From assembly GCA_047618565.1 (NCBI GenBank), contig JBLHKW010000192.1, positions 1-8,059 of the forward strand: a stretch of DNA of 8,059 nucleotides. Reading direction: 5' to 3'. A program made the position numbers and the translations under genes. Below the pieces are notes generated by a model that was given only the letters and a program-made list of their open reading frames with translations, was not told the DNA's origin and made no database searches. Source of the stretch: JBLHKW01 sp047618565. Its GTDB lineage: Bacteria > Planctomycetota > UBA1135 > GCA-002686595. Position 1 is the stretch's first letter. The number at the start of each line of letters is the position of its first letter. Of the stretch, positions 1 through 6,050 are shown piece after piece.

Positions 1-885
1 CGGCATCGGGACGTAGCCAACCTCGCCGACCAGTCCACGGGCCTGCTGAATGAAGAAGCGCACGAAGTCGTCGACTTCCGGTCGCTGCGCGGCCTCGGTC
101 GAAACGTAGATGAACAGCGGGCGCGAGAGCGGCGTGTAGGTACCCTCCTCGACACTCTGTGCACTCGGCTTCACGGGCGTCCCATCGCCCGGATCGACCC
201 CGACGGAGTTCAACTTGTCCGCGTTCTCGACGAAGTAGGCCAGGCCGAAGAACGCGATGCCGTCCTCGTCCCCGATCACGCCGCGCACCAGGACGTTGTC
301 GTCCTCCGAGAACGTCACGTCGCTACGGCAGTTGCCGGAGTTGCCGTTCACCACCTCGGTGAAGTAGTCGAAGGTCCCGGAGTCCTGCCCCGGAGCGAAC
401 AGCTTGAACTCCCGATCAGGCCACTCAGGTCGGATATCGCTCCAGGTCTTTGCGACCGAGTCCGAGGCCCACATGCGGCGCAGCTCCTCCACCGTCATCG
501 CATCCGCGAAGGTGTTGGCCTTGTTCACCACCACGGCGAGGCCATCGTAGGCGACCGGGATCTCGATGAACTCGCGCCCCTTGGCGGCGCAGCCATCGAG
601 CTCCTTGCCCTTTATGTACCTGGATGCGTCGGCGATATCGGTCTCGCCCGCAATGAACTTCTTGAATCCACCGCCAGTCCCGGAGACGCCCACCGTGACA
701 CGCACATCGGGGCTTACCGATCGGTACTCTTCCGCCACAGCCTCGGTGATCGGAAATACCGTGGAGGATCCGTCGATGGAAACACGCCCCGTGAGGCGCG
801 TGGCTGCATGGGTCGCGCTCTCGCTCGAGCCTCCGCAGGAGGCAACGAAACCGAGGAGCAGCGCCGTGAGTTGGATGTCTTTCAT
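1..885 (-). CDS. pstS: Phosphate ABC transporter substrate-binding lipoprotein PstS (3' end outside window)
   Basis: This is the high-affinity phosphate-binding component of the PstSCAB importer, anchored outside the inner membrane. The 295 residues read from the ATG at 885 run off the left edge; I estimate a few tens of residues are missing. A short signal peptide ends in a lipobox (V14-A15-S16-C17), so it should be a lipoprotein. The PstS fold is recognisable from GSSTVFP (39-45), SGTGGGF (68-74), the ETDIADASR loop (81-89), GQDSGTFDYF (166-175, the phosphate-contacting SGT) and SEDDNVLV (193-200). Two cysteines (99, 186) could form a disulfide. It lies 63 bp downstream of phoR on the same strand, and the gap carries a Pho box. 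No Shine-Dalgarno sequence sits at a normal distance: an AGGTG lies 15 nt upstream, which is too far. The next genes beyond the edge are probably pstC, pstA and pstB (inference). Confidence 0.95.
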   Translation of the reverse strand, partial: MKDIQLTALLLGFVASCGGSSESATHAATRLTGRVSIDGSSTVFPITEAVAEEYRSVSPDVRVTVGVSGTGGGFKKFIAGETDIADASRYIKGKELDGCAAKGREFIEIPVAYDGLAVVVNKANTFADAMTVEELRRMWASDSVAKTWSDIRPEWPDREFKLFAPGQDSGTFDYFTEVVNGNSGNCRSDVTFSEDDNVLVRGVIGDEDGIAFFGLAYFVENADKLNSVGVDPGDGTPVKPSAQSVEEGTYTPLSRPLFIYVSTEAAQRPEVDDFVRFFIQQARGLVGEVGYVPMP

Positions 886-891
886 GGGCGC

Positions 892-923
892 AGTATCGAT
901 CACCTGTGTGAACGATGTGTGAA
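892..923 (-). promoter_or_regulatory. Pho box and putative promoter of pstS
   Basis: On the coding strand TTCACAC (923-917), a 4-bp spacer and an identical TTCACAC (912-906) give the 7-4-7 direct repeat with 11-bp period known for PhoB/PhoP sites. Exactly 8 bp later is GATACT (897-892), a plausible -10, as expected for activator promoters where the Pho box replaces the -35. Six bases then lead to the pstS ATG at 885. A further half-site, TTCACGC (945-939), lies 22 bp upstream, two repeat periods away and in register. The repeats are seen directly; PhoB binding is inferred from the adjacent phoB/phoR/pstS genes. Confidence 0.8.
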
Positions 924-948
924 TCCGCGACCCGAAGCGCGTGAAGAC

Positions 949-2712
949 TCAGATCCGCGCCAGCAGCAAGCTGAAGCGGCTACCCTGCCCGAGCTCGCTC
1001 TGCACCTCGACGCGGCCGCCGTGGGCAGACATCACGTGCCGGGCGATGGCGAGCCCCAGGCCCGTGCCGCCCAGCTTCCGCGAGCGCGCCTTGTCGAGGC
1101 GGTAGAAGCGCTCAAAGATGCGCTCCTGTTCGTACAGGGGAATGCCTGGCCCCTCATCGATGACATCGATCCGGGCCTGGTCGGCATCGCACCCGACGAC
1201 GACCCGAACATCACTATCCGCAGGCGAATACTGGATCGCGTTCGAGATCAGGTTCAGCAAGGCTGTGCCGAATGCCGGGACGTCGGCATTCACCAGCAAC
1301 GCCTCTTCAGGTGCCTCCAGGACGAGGCCTACGCCACGCAGATCCGCCAGGCCGCGCATCTCGTCGAGCGCGCTGCGCGCCTGCTCGGCGCAATCGACAG
1401 TCTCGAAGATCAGCTCGTGCCCGTCCGACTCAAGCCTGGAGAGTGACAGCAGATCGCTGACGATCGCGGCCAGGCGCTCGGTGTTCAGGTGCGCCTTCTC
1501 GAGGAACGAGCGCCGTGTCGCCTCGGGCATCCCGTCATCATCGAGGACGGCCTCCACGTAGCCGCGCATCGCGGTCAGGGGCGTCTTGAGCTCGTGCGAC
1601 ACGTTCGAGACAAAGTCCCTGCGCACAGCCTCCAGGCGGCGTAGCTCGGAAACGTCACGGAGCTCGAGAACGCATCCACGATCCGCGCCCGTTTCGCCAA
1701 CCATCGGAACTGCGGTGACCTCGATCGCACGCTCGCCGTCCCGACCCTCGAAATGGGCCTCCCCGCTCACGCGCGTCGCTCCCGACAGGCAACGATCGAC
1801 CACCTCAATCAGAGCGCTGCTGCGGGTCAGCTCCCATACCGGCTTGCCCTTCAAGCGACCCTCCAGGCCGCCCAGAAGCGCCCGCCCCTGGGAGTTGATG
1901 AAGAGCACATTGCGCTCCACGTCCACCGCCAGCAATCCCGCCGCCAGAGCCGAGAAAATGGCGTCCCGCTCGGCACGGTCGCGTTCGACTCGCGCGGTCT
2001 TGCCCTGCAACTCGTCGGCCATGCTGTTCACCGCGGACCCCAGGCGGCCGACCTCGTCCATGCGATGCACACCCAGGCGCCGCGTCGTCTGGTGGGCCCC
2101 GATTTCGGTCACCAGGTCCGCAATCTCACTCAGGGGCCGCGTCACCCGACGCGCAAAATAGCCCGCGAGCAGGAGCGAGATCAGGGTGGCGAGGAGCGCG
2201 CCGTCACGGATCGCATCACGCAGCGGCACGAGCCGCGTCTCGCGGTCCTCTACCGGGACAGACACACGGGAGTGCCCGCGCAGCACACCATCGATAACGA
2301 TCGGCAGTGCGAAGTAGGTCATGTTCTCCTGCAGCGTCCTGCTGAAGCGCGTGACCGCGGTGCCCGGTGTACGGATCTCCGCACGGGATCCGTGGTTGTC
2401 CATCTCCCCGGGGTCCTGGTCACTGTCGAAGTACACGCCCCCGTCAGGGAGAACCAAAGTGAAGCGCGAGCCCCCATATGCCGCCATGATGGACGAGAAC
2501 CCATCGGTGCGGAAAGTTTCGCTATCGGGGTTGAAGGCCTCCTTACACAGCTCCGTCGACCAGATGGCCTCGTGCTGGACGCGCTGCTCGGCTTCCTGCT
2601 CCAGACTGCGCTCGATCGCGGGCAGGGCCGCCGTGTAGACGCCGATGGCGGTGATCAGCACCACCGCGACAGACCCGCCGAAGACCTTCCAGAAGAATCC
2701 GAGCGTCCTCAT
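949..2712 (-). CDS. phoR: Phosphate-regulon sensor histidine kinase PhoR
   Basis: This is a membrane sensor kinase that autophosphorylates on histidine and passes the phosphate to PhoB. The protein is 587 aa. TM1 is at about 10-30, followed by an extracytoplasmic domain (31-168) carrying the DSDQDPxxMxNHxxRxEI signature (96-113) typical of PhoR-type sensors. TM2 is at about 171-187, HAMP at about 188-240 and a PAS domain at about 250-355. The HisKA domain (362-430) has the H-box SHELKTPLTA with phospho-acceptor His373. The HATPase_c domain has N-box NLISNAIQYSP (487-497), G1 DEGPGIP (519-525), F-box ERFYRLD and G2 GGTGLG (548-553). I chose the ATG at 2712 because it overlaps the phoB stop as ATGA and is followed by a membrane segment. 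The open frame extends upstream to 2961, but only inside phoB. Translational coupling to phoB is likely. Confidence 0.95.
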   Translation of the reverse strand: MRTLGFFWKVFGGSVAVVLITAIGVYTAALPAIERSLEQEAEQRVQHEAIWSTELCKEAFNPDSETFRTDGFSSIMAAYGGSRFTLVLPDGGVYFDSDQDPGEMDNHGSRAEIRTPGTAVTRFSRTLQENMTYFALPIVIDGVLRGHSRVSVPVEDRETRLVPLRDAIRDGALLATLISLLLAGYFARRVTRPLSEIADLVTEIGAHQTTRRLGVHRMDEVGRLGSAVNSMADELQGKTARVERDRAERDAIFSALAAGLLAVDVERNVLFINSQGRALLGGLEGRLKGKPVWELTRSSALIEVVDRCLSGATRVSGEAHFEGRDGERAIEVTAVPMVGETGADRGCVLELRDVSELRRLEAVRRDFVSNVSHELKTPLTAMRGYVEAVLDDDGMPEATRRSFLEKAHLNTERLAAIVSDLLSLSRLESDGHELIFETVDCAEQARSALDEMRGLADLRGVGLVLEAPEEALLVNADVPAFGTALLNLISNAIQYSPADSDVRVVVGCDADQARIDVIDEGPGIPLYEQERIFERFYRLDKARSRKLGGTGLGLAIARHVMSAHGGRVEVQSELGQGSRFSLLLARI

Positions 2713-3422
2713 GCGTTCGCCTCTTCTGCGAATCGGTAGCCGATGGAGCGCACGGTCTCGATCAGGTCGCGCTCGTCCCCCAGCTTCTTGCGAATGGTGC
2801 GCACGTGGGCATCGACACTGCGCTCGAAGGCCGCCGCCAGCTGCCCGCGCGTCTCGACCAGGATCTGGCTGCGACTGAAGATGCGGCCCGGGTTGCGCGC
2901 CAGCAAGAGCAGGATGCGAAACTCCGTCGCCGTGAGCTCGACCTCCTCGGACGCGACCCACGCCTTGTGCCGATCCGCATCGACCTTGAGGCGTCCATGC
3001 ACGAGCACGGTCTCAATCTCTGCGCTGAGCTCGCCCTCGCCAGCGCGCTGAACCCGACGCAAGACCGAACGCACGCGCGCCACGAGCTCCTTGTTGCTGA
3101 AGGGCTTGGGTATGTAGTCATCCGCGCCCAGTCCGAGACCGAGCACGATGTCAGACTCCTCGCCCTTGGCCGTCACCATGATGATCGCGATGTCTCGGGT
3201 CGTGTCATCGCCCTTCAGCCGACGACAGATCTCCAGGCCGTCGATGTCGGGCAGCATCAGGTCGAGCAGGACCAGCTCGGGGTGGCCAGCCCGGATCAGC
3301 TCCAGGCCGCTGGCGCCGTCCGCGGCGGTCTCCACTTCGAAGCCCTCGCGCGAGAGGCTGTACTCCAGGATCTCCCGGATGTCCTCCTCGTCTTCGACCA
3401 CCGTGATGCGGCTTCGTCCCAT
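2709..3422 (-). CDS. phoB: Phosphate-regulon response regulator PhoB (OmpR/PhoB family)
   Basis: This is the cytoplasmic DNA-binding response regulator phosphorylated by PhoR. It activates phosphate-starvation genes such as pstS. At 237 aa it has a normal family length. The receiver domain (4-122) has the acidic pocket E10-D11-E12, phospho-acceptor Asp54 (LLDLMLPD), Thr84 and Lys106 (PKPF). The winged-helix DNA-binding domain (about 135-232) has LTATEFRILLLLARNPG, RSVDAHVRTIRKKLG and IETVRSIGYRF. In-frame starts exist at 3443 (GTG), 3434 (ATG) and 3422 (ATG). I chose 3422 because M-G-R-S-R-I-T-V-V-E-D matches the usual PhoB N-terminus, and the two upstream starts fall just after the Pho box and in the -10-like hexamer. 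No Shine-Dalgarno sequence precedes any of the three. Confidence 0.95.
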   Translation of the reverse strand: MGRSRITVVEDEEDIREILEYSLSREGFEVETAADGASGLELIRAGHPELVLLDLMLPDIDGLEICRRLKGDDTTRDIAIIMVTAKGEESDIVLGLGLGADDYIPKPFSNKELVARVRSVLRRVQRAGEGELSAEIETVLVHGRLKVDADRHKAWVASEEVELTATEFRILLLLARNPGRIFSRSQILVETRGQLAAAFERSVDAHVRTIRKKLGDERDLIETVRSIGYRFAEEANA

Positions 3423-3429
3423 GCCGCAG

Positions 3430-3461
3430 AGCATAGGCGCCACGCATGAAGAATGCGTGAA
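3430..3461 (-). promoter_or_regulatory. Pho box and putative promoter of phoB (autoregulation)
   Basis: On the coding strand TTCACGC (3461-3455), a 4-bp spacer and TTCATGC (3450-3444) repeat the 11-bp period of the pstS box. After 8 bp comes TATGCT (3435-3430), a -10-like hexamer, and 7 bp later the phoB ATG at 3422. The spacing matches the pstS promoter. The sequence also contains a perfect 7-bp inverted repeat, CACGCAT/ATGCGTG (3441-3459), which partly arises from the two half-sites. PhoB autoregulation of phoBR is well known in other bacteria; its presence here is inferred. Confidence 0.7.
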
Positions 3462-3535
3462 TTGTGCGGGTTCAGCGGCTGCGCTGGCGGGATCGGGCGC
3501 CCCTGCGCGCGACGCCTCAGGTGATCACGCCTCGA

Positions 3536-4099
3536 TCAGGGCGCTTCCGTCAGCCCACGATCGATGGTCACCCGTATCACGCGCGCGGTCACCGTTGCCG
3601 ACGCGCCACCGTCCGAGAGCACATGCATCGAGAAGCCCTGGTCGGAGTCCGAGGCCGTGCCTCCCGCCGCAGCGGTCCCTGCGGAAACCTCCGCCCCGGC
3701 CTCGAAGGCCCAGCTGCCATCCATCCAGCGGTCCAGTACGTCCTGGGAGTGGATCACCATGAGCGCCTTGTACGATCGGACGCCCCATCCGCCGCCAAGG
3801 TCGAATCGCGCGACGTCAAAATAGAGTCGCTGCTGCGTGTCCCGGACCACCAGGACGCCCTCCCCCCCACCCGCGCCGACCAGCGGCACCTTGGTGAGCT
3901 TCATGTTGGCAACGGCGTACGCGAGGCCATCTTTGACCAGACCCTCAATGCCCGCATCCTTCTCCGTCAGTCCAGCGATCGTCTTCGAGGCCATCGCGTC
4001 GAGCGCCTCGCGCTTGCTCTGCTTCTCCTCCATGCTCATCGACGAACATCCGGAAACGAAGAACAGCGTGCAGGCAGCGAGGATCAGAATGGATTTCAT
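3536..4099 (-). CDS. SYLF/Ysc84-like lipoprotein
   Basis: This is a predicted 187-aa lipoprotein. The N-terminus has a Lys, a hydrophobic stretch and lipobox V15-S16-G17-C18, followed by a charged, helical segment (23-60) and a glycine-rich domain. The part from about 60 to 178 resembles the SYLF (Ysc84, lipid-binding) fold: GGGEGVLVV (77-85), FDLGGGWGVRSYKALMVIH (99-117), then a D-x-W-x-x-GSW-x-FEAGAEVSAG segment (123-141) and a final strand TARVIRVTID (171-180). Bacterial SYLF lipoproteins are mostly of unknown function; the fold binds phosphoinositides in eukaryotes. The gene lies 113 bp upstream of phoB on the same strand, but phoB has its own promoter-like site, so co-regulation is uncertain. 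No Shine-Dalgarno sequence is seen; TAGTCT (4111-4106) lies 6 nt before the ATG and could be a -10. The family call is from motif resemblance, without a profile search. Confidence 0.65.
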   Translation of the reverse strand: MKSILILAACTLFFVSGCSSMSMEEKQSKREALDAMASKTIAGLTEKDAGIEGLVKDGLAYAVANMKLTKVPLVGAGGGEGVLVVRDTQQRLYFDVARFDLGGGWGVRSYKALMVIHSQDVLDRWMDGSWAFEAGAEVSAGTAAAGGTASDSDQGFSMHVLSDGGASATVTARVIRVTIDRGLTEAP

Positions 4100-4105
4100 T
4101 CCGCG

Positions 4106-4111
4106 AGACTA
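4106..4111 (-). promoter_or_regulatory. Possible -10 element of the SYLF lipoprotein gene
   Basis: TAGTCT lies 6 nt before the ATG at 4099, the same spacing as the -10-like hexamers of pstS and phoB, and no ribosome-binding site is present. No convincing -35 or Pho box is found upstream. This is weak evidence on its own. Confidence 0.3.
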
Positions 4112-4114
4112 ACC

Positions 4115-4163
4115 GGTGGCGCCTCCGATCGCACGTCCCCGCCCCCCAACCAACGGCGCCACC
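4115..4163. repeat. 9-bp perfect inverted repeat upstream of the SYLF lipoprotein gene
   Basis: GGTGGCGCC (4115-4123) and GGCGCCACC (4155-4163) are perfect reverse complements separated by 31 bp. The left arm directly abuts the possible -10 of the lipoprotein gene. It could be a regulator site or a chance GC-rich match. Confidence 0.4.
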
Positions 4164-4195
4164 CGCAATGATGGTCAGCCCAGCACATCCTGTGG

Positions 4196-4245
4196 CAAGG
4201 AAGAGGCGCTCGATCCCGCGGCCGGCCGGCCAGGAATCGAGCGCC
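4196..4245 (-). terminator. Terminator-like hairpin downstream of the sulfatase
   Basis: GGCGCTCGAT (4205-4214) and ATCGAGCGCC (4236-4245) form a perfect 10-bp stem with a 21-nt GC-rich loop that can itself pair partly. Read on the minus strand, the stem lies about 50 nt after the sulfatase stop and is followed by TCTTCCTTG (4204-4196), a pyrimidine-rich but imperfect U-tract. The position between sulfatase and lipoprotein genes fits an intrinsic terminator. Confidence 0.6.
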
Positions 4246-4293
4246 CTGCGCGGCCGCGCGAATGCGGGACCGCTTCTCGGCATGCGCCGGGTC

Positions 4294-5844
4294 TCAGTGA
4301 CTCGTGGGTGCCGTCAGTTTCTCCATGACCTGGTCGAGGCTGAAGCTGGCCGCCTTCTGGCGCGGCGGGTACTTCTGGAAGGTCGACAGGAACTCGCCGA
4401 CGTAGTCCTGAGCGGGCACGAGCAGGTAAGCCCGGTCGATCATCCAGTCGTAGTAGGTATTGGAGGTCAGCGTGGCGCGCTCGTAGGGGTCGCGCCGCAG
4501 GTTGAAGATCAGCGGGATTCGCAGCGGGGTGAAGGGGTTGGACCAGAGCGCCAGCGTCCCTGTCTCGCGTTGCTCCATGAAGATCAGCTTCCAGTCGTTG
4601 TAACGCAGGGCGCTGAGATCGCCGTCGTCGGTGAAGTAGAAGACCTCGTTTCGCGGGCCCTTCTGGACGGCGCCGGTCAGGAGCGGCAGGCAGTTGTAGC
4701 CGTCCAGGTGAACCTTGAAGGACTTGTCACCGAGGACGACTCCGTCCAGCAAGCGCTCCTTCACGTCCCCATCGCCGGCGATCGCGGCGAACGTCGGAAG
4801 CCAATCCATGTGGTGCATGATCTCGTTCGTGACCGTCCCGGGCTTGATCTTGCCGGGCCAACGAACCATGGCCGGCACGCGCCAACCGCCCTCCCAGTTG
4901 GTGTTCTTCTCGCCGCGGAAGGGCGTCATCGCCGCATCGGGCCAGGTGTTCATGTGCGGACCGTTGTCCGTGCTGTAGAAGACGAGCGTGTTGTCCGAAA
5001 GGCCGAGCTCGTCGAGCTTGTCGAGAATCTGGCCCACGTGCATGTCGTGCTCGACCATGCCGTCCGCGTACTCGTTCTGACCGGAGATGCCGCGCAGCTC
5101 CTCCTTCACGTGCGTGCGAAAGTGCATGCGCGTCCCGCTCCACCACAGGAAGAAGGGCTTGTCCGCAGCCTTCTGACGCTCCATGAAATCGAGCGCGCCG
5201 GCGACAGTCTCGTCGTCCACGGTCTCCATGCGCTTCTTGGTGAGCGGCCCGGTGTCCTCGATGCGGCCGTCAGCAAAGGAGTGGATGACACCACGCGGGC
5301 CATACTTCTTGAGAAAGGCCGGGTCCTTCGGGTAGTCCGCGTTCTCGGGCTCCTCCTCGGCGTTGAGGTGGTACAGGTTGCCGAAGAACTCGTCAAAGCC
5401 ATGGGCCGTCGGAAGGTGCTCATCCTTGTCACCGAGGTGGTTCTTGCCGAACTGCCCGGTGGCGTACCCTTGCGCCTTGAGGACCTCGGCGATCGTCGGG
5501 TCCTCGGCAGCCAGGCCCAGGTCCGCGCCCGGCAGCCCGACCTTGCTGAGCCCGGTGCGAAACACGCTCTGTCCAGTAATGAAGGACGAGCGCCCGGCGG
5601 TGCAGCTCTGCTCACCATAGTAATCGGTGAACATCACGCCCTCGCTGGCGATGCGGTCGATGTTCGGGGTCCGGTAGCCCATCACGCCAAACGTGTAGGC
5701 ACTGATATTCGACTGACCGATATCGTCGCCCCAGATGACGACGATGTTGGGCTTGTCGGCCACCGCCGTGGGCGCAGGGTCAGCGTTGCTAAGAGCGTGA
5801 GTCGCGAGTAATCCCACAAGGGATGCGCCGATGAGAATCTTCAT
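4294..5844 (-). CDS. Secreted formylglycine-dependent sulfatase (arylsulfatase family)
   Basis: This is a predicted periplasmic sulfatase of the alkaline phosphatase superfamily that hydrolyses sulfate esters; its substrate cannot be told from sequence. The mature protein should begin after a Sec signal peptide (about 1-21, ...ALSNA), and the total length is 516 aa. Active-site features in order: NIVVIWGDDIG (33-43) with metal ligands D40/D41; C81-T-A-G-R85, the (C/S)-x-(P/A)-x-R motif whose cysteine is converted to formylglycine; GKNHLG (133-138) with K134 and H136; H241/H245; STDNG (291-295) with D293/N294; and GEKNTNWEGGWRVP (311-324) with K313. All key residues appear present. I chose the ATG at 5844 over an in-frame start at 5922 because the signal peptide begins there; a weak AAGAAAG lies 6 nt upstream. 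A maturation enzyme (FGE or anSME) must be encoded elsewhere. Confidence 0.93.
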   Translation of the reverse strand: MKILIGASLVGLLATHALSNADPAPTAVADKPNIVVIWGDDIGQSNISAYTFGVMGYRTPNIDRIASEGVMFTDYYGEQSCTAGRSSFITGQSVFRTGLSKVGLPGADLGLAAEDPTIAEVLKAQGYATGQFGKNHLGDKDEHLPTAHGFDEFFGNLYHLNAEEEPENADYPKDPAFLKKYGPRGVIHSFADGRIEDTGPLTKKRMETVDDETVAGALDFMERQKAADKPFFLWWSGTRMHFRTHVKEELRGISGQNEYADGMVEHDMHVGQILDKLDELGLSDNTLVFYSTDNGPHMNTWPDAAMTPFRGEKNTNWEGGWRVPAMVRWPGKIKPGTVTNEIMHHMDWLPTFAAIAGDGDVKERLLDGVVLGDKSFKVHLDGYNCLPLLTGAVQKGPRNEVFYFTDDGDLSALRYNDWKLIFMEQRETGTLALWSNPFTPLRIPLIFNLRRDPYERATLTSNTYYDWMIDRAYLLVPAQDYVGEFLSTFQKYPPRQKAASFSLDQVMEKLTAPTSH

Positions 5845-5924
5845 GCGTGGCTTTCTTGGAGTCCTGTTGTCTGTGTTTCGTACGGGTTGAGCCCGGGGAT
5901 GGCGCAACGGCCAGACGGACACCG

Positions 5925-5990
5925 TAAGGAGGTATCCCGGTGCCCGTGGAGAAACTATACCGAGCCAGGCTCAGCCTCGCACCAACCTGA
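5925..5990 (+). other. Strong ribosome-binding site with a 16-codon reading frame running into the element end
   Basis: TAAGGAGGT (5925-5933) is a near-perfect Shine-Dalgarno sequence. Six bases later a GTG (5940) opens a frame encoding M-P-V-E-K-L-Y-R-A-R-L-S-L-A-P-T and ending at TGA 5988-5990. From about codon 7 the coding sequence is the left repeat of the transposase element. It may be the 5' stump of a gene, divergent from the sulfatase, that was cut off by the insertion, or a fortuitous sequence. The signal is seen directly; function is not established. Confidence 0.4.
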
Positions 5991-6019
5991 ACCTGGTTCG
6001 TTCGTCTTCGACCGTAACC
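5958..6019 (+). repeat. Left end of the RAYT element
   Basis: It starts TACCGAGCCAGG and contains GCACCAACCTGA, the short palindrome GAACC-T-GGTTC (5989-5999) and TCTTCGACCG. It shares the ACCAACCTGA..CC.GGTTC block with the repeat at 7914, which marks both as the left type. Confidence 0.7.
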
Positions 6020-6050
6020 ACCGCCGTGCCCGTCTGTCTTCCTTCATGAG

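Noticed and set aside
1753..2739. Plus-strand frame of 328 codons antisense to phoR
   Set aside because: Shadow of phoR third-position GC bias, rich in R, H, Q and A, with no motif.
2713..2961. N-terminal extension of PhoR to 2961
   Set aside because: It would lie within phoB in another frame; the ATGA overlap and the following membrane segment mark 2712 as the start.
3495..3533. Terminator or repeat between the SYLF lipoprotein and phoB (GGGCGCCC palindrome; ACGCCTC direct repeat at 3512-3518 and 3527-3533)
   Set aside because: The palindrome is short, has no U-tract, and the direct repeat is only 7 bp; this is not enough in such GC-rich sequence.
4168..5811. Long plus-strand open frame of 547 codons antisense to the sulfatase
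   Set aside because: It lies in the GC-rich complement of a clearly conserved gene; its sequence is low-complexity V/L/R/E-rich with no recognisable domain and no ribosome-binding site.
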